Origin: Betaproteobacteria bacterium
GTDB lineage: Bacteria > Pseudomonadota > Gammaproteobacteria > Burkholderiales > SG8-39
Assembly: GCA_007280315.1 (NCBI GenBank)
Contig: QYQC01000240.1
Coordinates: 1 to 12,843 of the forward strand
Reading direction: 5' to 3'
Length of the DNA stretch: 12,843 nucleotides
Shown: piece after piece, positions 6,662 through 12,843 of the stretch
Numbering within the stretch: the stretch's first letter is position 1
How the letters are laid out: each line of letters opens with the position of its first letter
Notes under the pieces: model-generated
Seen by the model: the letters and a program-made list of their open reading frames with translations, nothing else
The model's database searches: none
Told to the model about the DNA's origin: nothing
Translations under genes and position numbers: made by a program

Positions 6662-7597
6662 ATGAAATTCGCAATGGTATTTCCCGGGCAGGGCTCGCAG
6701 TCGGTGGGCATGATGCAGGCCTATGGCGACAACGCGGCAGTGCGTGAAGTGTTGGCCGAAGGCTCCGAAGCGCTCGGCCAGGACCTTGGCAGGCTGATTG
6801 CCGAAGGCCCGGCCGAATTGTTGAATCAGACCGTCAACACGCAGCCGGTCATGCTTGCCGCGGGCTACGCCGCATATCGCGCCTGGATCGGCCTGGGTGG
6901 AATCGAGCCGGCGTTGGTGGCGGGGCACAGCCTGGGTGAGTACACCGCGCTGGTGGCGGCCGGGGTGCTGTCCTTTCGTGACGCTCTGCCGCTGGTGCGC
7001 TTTCGCGCCCAGGCGATGCAGGAAGCGGTGCCGCAGGGTCAGGGCGCGATGGCCGCGATCCTCGGACTGGACGAAGAAGCGATACGCAGCGCTTGTGTCG
7101 AGGCAGCGCAGAGTGAAGTGGTGCAGGCGGTCAATTTCAATTCGCCGGGCCAGGTGGTGATCGCAGGCCACGCTGCGGCGGTCAAGCGCGCCTGTGATAT
7201 CGCCAAGTCCAAAGGCGCGAAGCGTGCGTTGGCGCTGCCAGTGAGCGCGCCGTTTCATTCGGCGCTGATGCGGTCGGCGGCGGATCGTCTGCAGCAGTAT
7301 CTTCAGGGCGTCGCGTTCATGCCGCCGCGAATTCCGGTGATCAATAACGTCGATGTGGCGAGTTACAGCGACCCGGAGCAAATCAAGGATGCACTGGTGC
7401 GCCAGGCCTACCATCCGGTGCGCTGGGTGGAAGTCATCAAGTCGATGGCGGCGCAGGGCATTACTCATGTTGCCGAATGCGGACCCGGCAAAGTACTGGC
7501 GGGTATGACCAAACGCATCGACGCTGCGCTGGACTCCGTGGCGTTGCCGGACCAAGCCAGCGTCGAGCAGGGCGTCGCCCGTTTCCAAGGAGCGTGA
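6662..7597 (+). CDS. fabD: Malonyl-CoA:ACP transacylase (FabD)
   Basis: A 311-residue cytosolic enzyme that transfers malonyl from CoA to AcpP. It has the N-terminal FVFPGQGSQ-type motif (VFPGQGSQS, 6-14), nucleophile Ser90 in GHSLGEY, Arg115 for malonate carboxylate binding, and His199 in APFHS. It also carries the N-terminal half of the ferredoxin-like subdomain (NFNSPGQVVIAGH, 158-170) and the C-terminal ECGPGKVL. The ATG at 6662 is preferred over an in-frame TTG at 6653, since the FabD family begins 4-5 residues before FPGQGSQ. The Shine-Dalgarno is weak (GGA at 6655-6657). The ribosome-binding site of fabG lies within the fabD 3' end. Confidence 0.96.
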   Translation: MKFAMVFPGQGSQSVGMMQAYGDNAAVREVLAEGSEALGQDLGRLIAEGPAELLNQTVNTQPVMLAAGYAAYRAWIGLGGIEPALVAGHSLGEYTALVAAGVLSFRDALPLVRFRAQAMQEAVPQGQGAMAAILGLDEEAIRSACVEAAQSEVVQAVNFNSPGQVVIAGHAAAVKRACDIAKSKGAKRALALPVSAPFHSALMRSAADRLQQYLQGVAFMPPRIPVINNVDVASYSDPEQIKDALVRQAYHPVRWVEVIKSMAAQGITHVAECGPGKVLAGMTKRIDAALDSVALPDQASVEQGVARFQGA

Positions 7598-7599
7598 TC

Positions 7600-8340
7600 A
7601 TGTTGAAAGGCCAGATTGCATTGGTGACCGGTGCCACGCGCGGCATCGGCAAAGCGATCGCACTGGGTCTGGGTGGGCAAGGCGCGACAGTCGTTGGCAC
7701 TTCGACTTCGGCGGCCGGCGCCGCGACGATCAGCGACTATCTTGCCACGGCTAATATCGACGGCAAGGGGACGGCACTCGATGTGAACGACGGCAGCGGC
7801 ATCGACGCGCTGGTGGCGCAGATTGAAAAGGAATACGGGGCAATCGGCATACTAGTGAACAATGCCGGCATTACGCAGGACAACCTGGCGATGCGTATGA
7901 AGGAAGCGGAGTGGGATGCGGTGATCGATACCGATCTGAAGTCGGTGTTCCGACTGTCGCGCGCCGTGCTGCGCGGGATGATGAAGGCGCGATCCGGCCG
8001 CATTATCAGTATCACCTCGGTGGTGGGCAGTTCGGGCAACCCCGGCCAGATCAATTATGCTGCGGCCAAGGCCGGTATCGCCGGCCTGTCGCGCGCGCTG
8101 GCGCAGGAGATCGCCAGCCGCAACATCACCGTAAACTGCGTCGCGCCGGGCTTTATCGACACCGACATGACGCGCGCATTGAACGAACAGCAGCGGGAGG
8201 CGATTCTGAGCCGGATCCCGCTGGCGCGGCTGGGCAAGGCCGAAGATGTCGCTGCGGCCGTGGTGTTTCTGGCATCACCCCAGGCCGCCTACATCACGGG
8301 CGCCACACTGCCTGTAAACGGTGGAATGTACATGGCGTAA
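7600..8340 (+). CDS. fabG: 3-oxoacyl-ACP reductase (FabG)
   Basis: A 246-residue SDR enzyme that reduces beta-ketoacyl-ACP with NADPH. Rossmann motif TGATRGIG is at 10-17, NNAG at 87-90, and the catalytic Ser140, Tyr153 and Lys157 lie in SITSVVG and NYAAAKAG. The C-terminus is TGATLPVNGGMYMA. The SDR tetrad Asn, seen in E. coli FabG as IETNLSSVF, is replaced by Asp112 (IDTDLKSVF); see findings. AAGGAG at 7587-7592, 7 nt before the ATG, fixes the start and lies inside fabD. The frame is open further upstream but that part overlaps fabD and is unlike the family. acpP follows after 86 nt, a larger gap that holds a promoter candidate. Confidence 0.95.
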   Translation: MLKGQIALVTGATRGIGKAIALGLGGQGATVVGTSTSAAGAATISDYLATANIDGKGTALDVNDGSGIDALVAQIEKEYGAIGILVNNAGITQDNLAMRMKEAEWDAVIDTDLKSVFRLSRAVLRGMMKARSGRIISITSVVGSSGNPGQINYAAAKAGIAGLSRALAQEIASRNITVNCVAPGFIDTDMTRALNEQQREAILSRIPLARLGKAEDVAAAVVFLASPQAAYITGATLPVNGGMYMA

Positions 8341-8358
8341 GCAAGGATTTATCAAACC

Positions 8359-8388
8359 CCAGGCAATGAATTTTGGTAAAATGCCTGG
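8359..8388. repeat. 7-bp inverted repeat flanking the acpP -10 element
   Basis: CCAGGCA at 8359-8365 and TGCCTGG at 8382-8388 are perfect complements separated by 16 nt. The gap holds the extended -10 region of the candidate acpP promoter. No T-run follows, so a terminator is unlikely. It could be an operator or a stem in fabG read-through RNA. Confidence 0.5.
8374..8382 (+). promoter_or_regulatory. Candidate extended -10 promoter for acpP
   Basis: TGG-TAAAAT has the TGn extension and five of six matches to TATAAT. No recognisable -35 lies 16-18 nt upstream, which fits an extended -10 promoter. The expected start near 8389 gives a leader of about 38 nt to the acpP ATG. A separate acpP promoter makes sense because AcpP is needed in much larger amounts than its neighbours. 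Confidence 0.4.
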
Positions 8389-8426
8389 CAGTTTCCGCAG
8401 CCAAAAATAGAGGGAAGGAGAATCAA

Positions 8427-8669
8427 ATGGAAAATGTTGACCAACGGGTAAAGAAAATCGTCGCCGAACAGCTGGGCGTCAACGAGGCGGAAATAAAAAA
8501 TGAGTCCTCCTTCATCGACGATCTGGGCGCTGACTCGCTCGACACGGTGGAACTGGTGATGGCGCTGGAAGAAGAATTCGAGACCGAAATTCCGGACGAA
8601 GATGCCGAAAAGATCACCACCGTCCAGCAGGCTATCGATTACGTTACCAGCCACCCCAAGAAAGCCTGA
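8427..8669 (+). CDS. acpP: Acyl carrier protein (AcpP)
   Basis: An 80-residue acidic four-helix protein that carries growing acyl chains on a 4'-phosphopantetheine arm. The attachment Ser37 is in the invariant DLGADSLDTVE (32-42). Helix II after it is rich in Glu/Asp (LVMALEEEFETEIPDEDAE begins at ~43), the surface recognised by Fab enzymes and AcpS. AAGGAG at 8415-8420, 6 nt before the ATG, supports this start. An in-frame upstream TTG at 8373 would add 18 unrelated residues and is rejected. fabF starts 33 nt downstream. The strong ribosome-binding site and its own promoter candidate fit the high expression expected. Confidence 0.98.
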   Translation: MENVDQRVKKIVAEQLGVNEAEIKNESSFIDDLGADSLDTVELVMALEEEFETEIPDEDAEKITTVQQAIDYVTSHPKKA

Positions 8670-8702
8670 GTTCCAGCAACACGCGTTATTGCCGGAGGAA
8701 TA

Positions 8703-9941
8703 TTGTCACGCCGCAGAGTCGTCATTACTGGCTTGGGCATCATCTCCCCGGTAGGCAACAGCGTTAGCGACGCCTGGGCCAGTATCCTCGCCGGCGTCTC
8801 CGGCATCAATAAAATCAGTCGTTTTGACGCCTCACGGCTGACCTGCCAGATAGCCGGCGAAATAAGGAATTTCGATCTTGCGCTGTATCTGGAGCGCAAG
8901 GAAGCGCGCCATATGGATACCTTCATCCATTACGGCATGGCCGCCGGTATGCAGGCGATACGCGATAGCGGCATCGAAGTAACCGCTGAAAATGCCGAGC
9001 GCATCGGCGTCAACATCGGATCCGGCATGGGCGGTCTGCCGATGATAGAGCAGACCCAGCGCGAGGTGATAGCGGGCGGACCGCGCAAGATTTCGCCGTT
9101 CTTCATTCCAAGCACCATCATCAACATGATTTCGGGGAATTTGTCGATCAAGTACGGCCTCAAGGGGCCGAATCTCGCCATGGTCACCGCGTGCACCACG
9201 GCGACGCACTGTATCGGTGAATCCGGACGCCTGATCGAGTACGGGGATTGTGATGTGATGGTCGCGGGCGGCGCCGAATCAGTGGTTACGGAACTCGCCA
9301 TGGGAGGTTTTGCCCAGGCGCGCGCGCTTTCGACCCGCAACGACGACCCGGCGGGCGCCAGCCGACCCTGGGATCGGGACCGGGACGGCTTCGTGCTGGG
9401 CGAGGGTGCGGGCGTGCTGGTGCTGGAGGAGTATGAGCATGCCAAGGCGCGTGGAGCCAGAATCTACGCCGAGCTCGCCGGCTACGGCATGAGTGGCGAC
9501 GCCCACCATATGACCGCCCCGCGCGAGGATGGCGATGGCGCAGCACGCTGCATGAACAGCGCATTGCGCAACGCGCGTTTCAACGCGGATCAGGTGGACT
9601 ACATCAACGCCCACGGCACCTCGACTCCGTTGGGCGACCTGGCCGAGACCATAGCGGTGAAGCGCAGTCTGGGAGCGCATGCGATAAAAACTGCGGTCAG
9701 TTCGACCAAGTCCATGACCGGACATTTGCTCGGGGCCGCGGGTGGCGTCGAGGCGGTATTTTCGGCACTGGCGATACATCACCAGGTCGCGCCGCCGACG
9801 ACCAATCTATTCAACCAGGATCCGCAATGCGACCTGGACTATGTGCCGAATACGGCGCGCCAAATGAAAATCAATGTGGCGCTGTCCAATTCGTTCGGCT
9901 TCGGTGGAACCAACGGCACCCTGGTGTTCAGCCGGGTTTGA
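8703..9941 (+). CDS. fabF: Beta-ketoacyl-ACP synthase II (FabF)
   Basis: A 412-residue condensing enzyme that elongates acyl-ACP with malonyl-ACP. The Cys-His-His triad is complete: Cys164 in TACTTATHCIG, His304 in NAHGTSTPLGD and His341 in KSMTGHLLGAAGG, with Lys336. The C-terminus NSFGFGGTNGTLVF is typical. The start codon is TTG: it follows GGAGGAA at 8694-8700 (4 nt after GGAGG, a short spacing) and gives MSRRRVVITGLG, which lines up with E. coli MSKRRVVVTGLG. A non-ATG start may lower its output relative to acpP. The last TTGA (9938-9941) is both its stop and the start of the next gene. Confidence 0.96.
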   Translation: MSRRRVVITGLGIISPVGNSVSDAWASILAGVSGINKISRFDASRLTCQIAGEIRNFDLALYLERKEARHMDTFIHYGMAAGMQAIRDSGIEVTAENAERIGVNIGSGMGGLPMIEQTQREVIAGGPRKISPFFIPSTIINMISGNLSIKYGLKGPNLAMVTACTTATHCIGESGRLIEYGDCDVMVAGGAESVVTELAMGGFAQARALSTRNDDPAGASRPWDRDRDGFVLGEGAGVLVLEEYEHAKARGARIYAELAGYGMSGDAHHMTAPREDGDGAARCMNSALRNARFNADQVDYINAHGTSTPLGDLAETIAVKRSLGAHAIKTAVSSTKSMTGHLLGAAGGVEAVFSALAIHHQVAPPTTNLFNQDPQCDLDYVPNTARQMKINVALSNSFGFGGTNGTLVFSRV

Positions 9942-10363
9942 GCCAGACTCTAAACGTTTCGCTAAGACCTTCCCGCATTTTCGCCCTGGCATTGACGGTC
10001 ACTGCGGGAACGGCGCTTGCCTGCGTCTGGATCAGCCTGACGCCCCCCGCCTTTCTGCTGGCCGCGACGGGCATTGTTCTGACATGGGCTTGGCACCTGG
10101 CGCAAGCCCTGCAGTTGGGTAAGTTCGCGCTGCGCGCGTTGGAATTGAACGACCAGGGCGGCGTGCGCTGCCGGGACGGCACGGGGCGGTGGCAGGAATT
10201 TGAGATATTGCCTGGCAGCTATGTATCGGGCTGGCTGATCGTCGTGATTCTGGGTGCAGGCGGCCGGCGCAAACGCTCGCTGGTAGTGCTTCCGGATTGC
10301 GCTGCGTCCGACGATTTGCGCCGACTGCGCGCCTGGCTGCGTTGGCGCGTTGCACGCTCATGA
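9938..10363 (+). CDS. YgfX/CptA-like small inner-membrane protein
   Basis: About 141 residues. Two hydrophobic segments (roughly 13-33 and 37-55) are followed by a soluble domain with GRWQEFEILPGSYVSGW (83-99), GGRRKRSLVVLPDC (108-121) and DDLRRLRAWLR (125-135). This layout and the RW...W, GRR.SLVVLPD and LRRLR pattern match the YgfX (CptA) family. E. coli YgfX is reported as a toxin-like protein affecting cytoskeleton assembly. No SdhE-like partner lies next to it here, so a toxin role is not implied. The start is placed at TTG 9938, giving a TTGA overlap with fabF; upstream in-frame starts are inside fabF. No clear Shine-Dalgarno, so translational coupling is likely. Assignment is by pattern and moderately secure. 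Confidence 0.7.
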   Translation: MSQTLNVSLRPSRIFALALTVTAGTALACVWISLTPPAFLLAATGIVLTWAWHLAQALQLGKFALRALELNDQGGVRCRDGTGRWQEFEILPGSYVSGWLIVVILGAGGRRKRSLVVLPDCAASDDLRRLRAWLRWRVARS

Positions 10364-10389
10364 ACTTTATGCGCGAGGGGCGGTCGAAA
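10361..10389 (+). promoter_or_regulatory. Candidate sigma-E-dependent promoter of rpoE-rseA-rseB
   Basis: TGAACTT (10361-10367), a 16-nt spacer, then TCGAAA (10384-10389) fits the sigma-E consensus GGAACTT-N16-TCTRA in both sequence and spacing; the E. coli autoregulated rpoE promoter has the same 16-nt spacing. The -35 overlaps the ygfX TGA stop. Predicted transcription start is near 10395, leaving a leader of roughly 190 nt before the rpoE ATG. Confidence 0.6.
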
Positions 10390-10582
10390 CCGGGGTCGCC
10401 CCCAGTACGCGAGGTAAGGATTGAAATTTCCCGGAAACAGCACGACGCCGCTCGAACTGCTTGAACTGGATTTTGTCGCTGGAGCGACGTTCTCGCGGGC
10501 GTCGGGGCCATTGCGTTATACTGAAAACAGCCCGGACAGAATAAACGAAAATCAGTCTCAGGGCATGAGGGAAGGGCGGCGC

Positions 10583-11182
10583 ATGAGTGAGCGCGACATT
10601 GACCAGCAGTTGGTCGAGCGTGCGCAACAGGGCGACAAGCGGGCGTTTGAACTGCTGGTGAGCAAGTATCAGCGCAAGCTCGGGCGTCTGCTGTCGCGTT
10701 TTGTCCGCGATGCAGGCGAAGTCGAAGATGTGACACAGGAGGCCTTCGTTAAGGCCTATCGCGCACTGCCCACCTTTCGCGGCGATAGCGCGTTCTACAC
10801 CTGGCTGTACCGAATCGGCATCAACACCGCCAAGAACTACCTGGCATCGATGGGGCGGCGCGCGCCGACCAGTTCCAACTACGATGCCGAGCAGGCGGAA
10901 TCGTTCGACGACAGCGACCAGCTGCGCGACTTCAACACACCGGAGAATCTGCTGATAAGCAAGCAGGTTGCGCAAAGTGTGAACCAAAGCATGGATCGGC
11001 TGCCTGAGGAACTGAGGCAGGCTATTATGCTGCGCGAGATCGAAGGCATGAGCTACGAAGATATCGCGAAGATCATGGATTGCCCGATTGGCACGGTGCG
11101 CTCGCGCATATTCCGTGCGCGCGAGGCGATTGCGGAGCAGTTGCGGCCGCTGCTGGATATATCTAAAGACAAGAGGTGGTGA
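10583..11182 (+). CDS. rpoE: RNA polymerase sigma-E factor (ECF, RpoE/AlgU type)
   Basis: A 199-residue ECF sigma factor for the envelope-stress response. Region 2 (about 20-90) includes VEDVTQEAFVKAYRAL (47-62) and FRGDSAFYTWLYRI (65-78), the part that binds core RNA polymerase and the -10 element. Region 4 (about 130-185) has the helix-turn-helix MSYEDIAKIMDCPIGTVRSR (156-175), which reads the -35. The sequence is close to E. coli RpoE throughout. ATG 10583 matches the E. coli start (MSE...), with AAGGG at 10572-10576 as ribosome-binding site. An in-frame ATG at 10565 and a TTG at 10421 would extend it. The anti-sigma gene follows 4 nt after the stop. Confidence 0.96.
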   Translation: MSERDIDQQLVERAQQGDKRAFELLVSKYQRKLGRLLSRFVRDAGEVEDVTQEAFVKAYRALPTFRGDSAFYTWLYRIGINTAKNYLASMGRRAPTSSNYDAEQAESFDDSDQLRDFNTPENLLISKQVAQSVNQSMDRLPEELRQAIMLREIEGMSYEDIAKIMDCPIGTVRSRIFRAREAIAEQLRPLLDISKDKRW

Positions 11183-11186
11183 CGCC

Positions 11187-11684
11187 ATGAAAGAGACTTT
11201 GTCAGCCTGGATGGATGGCGAATTGAGTGAGCAGCAGGCAAGTCCGTCGCTGACACAGTTCGAAAACGATGCGGAACTGCGCCGGCACTGGGACTGTTAC
11301 CACGTAATCGGGGATGCCTTGCGCGGCGTCCATGGGCCGGACCTTTGCGCCAGAATGCGAGCCCGCCTCGAGGCAGAGCCTACTGTGCTCGCGCCCCAGC
11401 GCCGCATCAAGGCGGAAAAAACGCGCTGGAACGCGTTGACCCTGGCAGCGAGCGTGGCGGCAGTGGTTTTCGTCGGCTGGATGGCGCTCCCCGGAACGCT
11501 GCAGGAATCGTCGCAGCTGGCTCAAGTCCGGCCACCCGCGGTTCAGCCGGTCGCGGTGGCGGCGGGCGAGGGGGCCAAAGACTATTTGCTTGCGCACCAG
11601 CGTTACTCCCCCAGCAACGCGATGCAGGGCGTTGCGCCCTATGTGCGTACCGTAGCCGAAGAGCGGAGCACCGTGCGTCGATGA
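11187..11684 (+). CDS. rseA: Anti-sigma-E factor RseA (MucA-like)
   Basis: A 165-residue single-pass inner-membrane protein that holds sigma-E inactive. The cytoplasmic N-terminal domain begins LSAWMDGELSEQQ (5-17), the usual start of the sigma-binding domain, and continues LRRHWDCYHVIGDALRG (31-47). A transmembrane helix covers about 82-101 (WNALTLAASVAAVVFVGWMA). The ~64-residue periplasmic tail ends in a conserved-looking DYLLAHQRYSPSNAMQG block (132-148). In E. coli, DegS and RseP cut the protein on stress; neither protease gene is in the window. GAGG at 11173-11176 precedes the ATG. The TGA overlaps the rseB ATG as ATGA, so the two should be made in fixed proportion. Confidence 0.92.
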   Translation: MKETLSAWMDGELSEQQASPSLTQFENDAELRRHWDCYHVIGDALRGVHGPDLCARMRARLEAEPTVLAPQRRIKAEKTRWNALTLAASVAAVVFVGWMALPGTLQESSQLAQVRPPAVQPVAVAAGEGAKDYLLAHQRYSPSNAMQGVAPYVRTVAEERSTVRR

Positions 11685-12637
11685 GAATCCTGGCTGTGCT
11701 GCTGCTCGCGCTATCGGCCCAGATGGCGCAGGCCGATGGCGATGCGACAGCATGGTTGCAGCGCATCCATACGGCGGCGCAGAAACTCAGCTATACGGGA
11801 ACCTTCATTTATCGCAGCGGAGATCAAGCCGACACTTCGCGTATTGTCCACATCGTCGGCCGGAAAGGAATTCGCGAGCGGCTGGAGAAACTGGACGGTC
11901 ATGCGCGTGAGATCGTACGTGACGGCGACGAGGTAAAGTGCTACCTGCCGGACACCAAGACGATCAAGATCGACAAGCAGACAGATCACAAGGTGTTTCC
12001 GGCATTGCTGCCGGAAGATTTGCAGGACATTGAAGAGTATTACGTCGTCAGCACGGGACCGGTAGAGCGCGTGGCGGGTTACGACTGCCAATCGATCGTG
12101 CTGCAACCGAAAGACAATTTGAGGTATGGCCGGAAATTCTGGGCAGACCGGAAGACCGGCATGCTGCTCAAATCGCAGACATTCAATGACAAGGGTGACG
12201 TGATCGAGCAATTCGCCTTCACCGAGATCCGCATCGGCGGCAGGATCGACCAGGGCCTGCTCAAGCCCAAATTCCTGGTCGAGTCGCGCAGCTGGCAAAT
12301 AGAGAATTCCGGCGCAGCGGCGGCCAGCCTGGCCGCTTCCGGCTGGATCGTCGGACCGGTGCTGCCTGGATTCAAGAGAATGGGCGAGATGAAACGCACG
12401 CAGGACGGATCGACTGAAGTCGAGCATGTGATCTATTCCGACGGGCTGGCCGCGCTATCGGTGTTCATCGAACCGATGGCCAACAAGACGTCGCTGCCGC
12501 CGGCAGGGCTGTCGCGTCAGGGTTCAATCAACATTTACAGCCGGCAGGTTGCCAGCCATCTGGTGACCGCCGTGGGGGAAGCGCCCGCCGAAAGCGTAAA
12601 ACGGCTTGCCGAATCGGTGGAATACCGCAAGCCTTGA
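11681..12637 (+). CDS. rseB: Periplasmic sigma-E co-regulator RseB (MucB)
   Basis: 318 residues, the same length as E. coli RseB. A signal peptide (MRILAVLLLALSAQMAQA, probable cut after Ala18) sends it to the periplasm. The N-terminal LolA-like domain (about 20-195) has LSYTGTFIYRSG (34-45) and FWADRKTGMLLKSQTF (153-168); the C-terminal domain (about 215-315) includes GWIVGPVLPGFKRM (225-238) and the end region HLVTAVGEAPAESVKRLAESV. RseB binds the RseA periplasmic tail and shields it from proteolysis until mislocalised lipopolysaccharide or proteins displace it (family knowledge). The ATG overlaps the rseA stop. It ends in tandem stops TGA-TAA. Confidence 0.93.
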   Translation: MRILAVLLLALSAQMAQADGDATAWLQRIHTAAQKLSYTGTFIYRSGDQADTSRIVHIVGRKGIRERLEKLDGHAREIVRDGDEVKCYLPDTKTIKIDKQTDHKVFPALLPEDLQDIEEYYVVSTGPVERVAGYDCQSIVLQPKDNLRYGRKFWADRKTGMLLKSQTFNDKGDVIEQFAFTEIRIGGRIDQGLLKPKFLVESRSWQIENSGAAAASLAASGWIVGPVLPGFKRMGEMKRTQDGSTEVEHVIYSDGLAALSVFIEPMANKTSLPPAGLSRQGSINIYSRQVASHLVTAVGEAPAESVKRLAESVEYRKP

Positions 12638-12641
12638 TAAG

Positions 12642-12656
12642 CGGCCGTTGAGGCCG
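12642..12656. repeat. Short hairpin in the rseB-degP gap
   Basis: CGGCC, a 5-nt loop and GGCCG follow directly after the tandem rseB stops. There is no adjacent T-run (the nearest is about 15 nt on), so it is not a clear terminator. It might protect the upstream message or reduce read-through into the protease gene. Confidence 0.3.
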
Positions 12657-12715
12657 ATCGACGATTGCTCCAATTTTTCCGCAACACCCGCTAACCGCAA
12701 GAAAGGAACGTTACG

Positions 12716-12843
12716 ATGCGAAAGACACTGCTCCTATGGCTGCTCCTGCTGCTTCCGCTGAATGCCTATGCGCAAGCGCGCGAACTGCCCGACTTCACCG
12801 AATTGGTGGAAAGGCAAGGGCCGGCGGTGGTCAATATCAGTAC
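12716..12843 (+). CDS. DegP/MucD-type periplasmic serine protease, N-terminal fragment (cut by window edge)
   Basis: Only 42 complete codons are present. A hydrophobic signal peptide (MRKTLLLWLLLLLPLNAYA, probable cut after Ala19) is followed by ELPDFTELVERQGPAVVNIS, the characteristic N-terminus of HtrA/Do-family proteases. The catalytic triad and PDZ domains lie beyond the window. Its position after rpoE-rseA-rseB matches mucD in Pseudomonas and degP-type genes in betaproteobacteria, where the protease clears misfolded envelope proteins. AAGGAA at 12703-12708, 7 nt before the ATG, supports the start. It lies 78 nt after rseB and probably shares the operon. Whether it is DegP, DegQ or MucD cannot be decided from this piece. 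Confidence 0.85.
   Translation, partial: MRKTLLLWLLLLLPLNAYAQARELPDFTELVERQGPAVVNIS

Noticed and set aside
6509..7588. Long open frame (359 codons) on the minus strand opposite fabD
   Set aside because: Fully antisense to an unmistakable fabD. The product is His/Arg-rich and low in recognisable motifs, as expected of a shadow frame in GC-rich DNA.
7477..7599. Upstream extension of fabG by 41 codons
   Set aside because: It lies inside fabD in another frame and is unlike FabG N-termini. AAGGAG before ATG 7600 fixes the start.
10369..10464. Short 31-codon open frame starting at ATG 10369 in the ygfX-rpoE gap
   Set aside because: It would overlap the sigma-E promoter boxes, starts upstream of the predicted transcript start and has no Shine-Dalgarno.
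10453..10481. Second sigma-E-like site, CGAACTG-N16-TCGCTG
   Set aside because: The spacing fits, but both boxes are weaker than at 10361-10389 and it adds no explanatory value.
10517..10522. TATACT resembling a sigma70 -10 box upstream of rpoE
   Set aside because: No -35-like hexamer 16-18 nt upstream and no TGn extension. A single hexamer is not enough.
1..12843. Novel defence, mobile or biosynthetic system
   Set aside because: All coding space is filled by conserved housekeeping families in a gene order I recognise from betaproteobacteria. I saw no integrase, transposase, repeat array or compositional break.

Overview
The window is a run of conserved housekeeping genes that looks betaproteobacterial. 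GC content is moderately high. RluC, YceF-type Maf, YceD, bL32 and RpoE all resemble the betaproteobacterial/gammaproteobacterial forms. The order rluC - HAD phosphatase - small Rieske protein - S49 peptidase / SAM methyltransferase - maf - yceD - rpmF - plsX - fabH - fabD - fabG - acpP - fabF - ygfX-like - rpoE - rseA - rseB - degP/mucD is one I recall from Burkholderia- and Nitrosomonas-type genomes. The genus cannot be named from sequence alone. I see no mobile elements, phage genes, CRISPR arrays, tRNA or rRNA.

Region 1 (1-2357, + strand) is a tightly packed rightward block: the 3' end of rluC, a Gph-like HAD phosphatase, a Rieske [2Fe-2S] protein and a short SppA-type signal peptide peptidase. 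The first three genes overlap by 22-23 nt. Region 2 (2354-3666, - strand) is a leftward pair, maf/yceF followed by an RsmI-like tetrapyrrole-methylase-family protein. It converges on sppA so closely that the two stop codons overlap inside a small inverted repeat. Region 3 (3667-3830) is the divergent intergenic region. It holds a strong sigma70-type promoter whose predicted start lies only a few bases before the yceD ATG.

Region 4 (3831-9941, + strand) is yceD-rpmF-plsX followed by the type II fatty-acid synthesis genes fabH-fabD-fabG-acpP-fabF. PlsX makes acyl-phosphate for phospholipid synthesis. FabD loads malonate onto AcpP. FabH starts the chains, FabF elongates them and FabG does the first reduction. 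A second promoter candidate, overlapped by an inverted repeat, precedes acpP. Region 5 (9938-12843, + strand) starts with a YgfX/CptA-like inner-membrane protein whose start overlaps the fabF stop. It continues with the envelope-stress operon: sigma-E (rpoE), its membrane anti-sigma factor (rseA), the periplasmic co-regulator (rseB) and the beginning of a DegP/MucD-type periplasmic serine protease, cut by the window edge. A close match to a sigma-E promoter overlaps the ygfX stop codon, which suggests autoregulation.

I found no undescribed multi-gene system. The points worth checking are local: the near-leaderless yceD promoter, an Asn-to-Asp change at the FabG catalytic-tetrad position, the inverted repeat over the acpP promoter, the sigma-E promoter match with a long open leader, the overlapping convergent stops, and a 14-bp palindrome over the maf stop codon.
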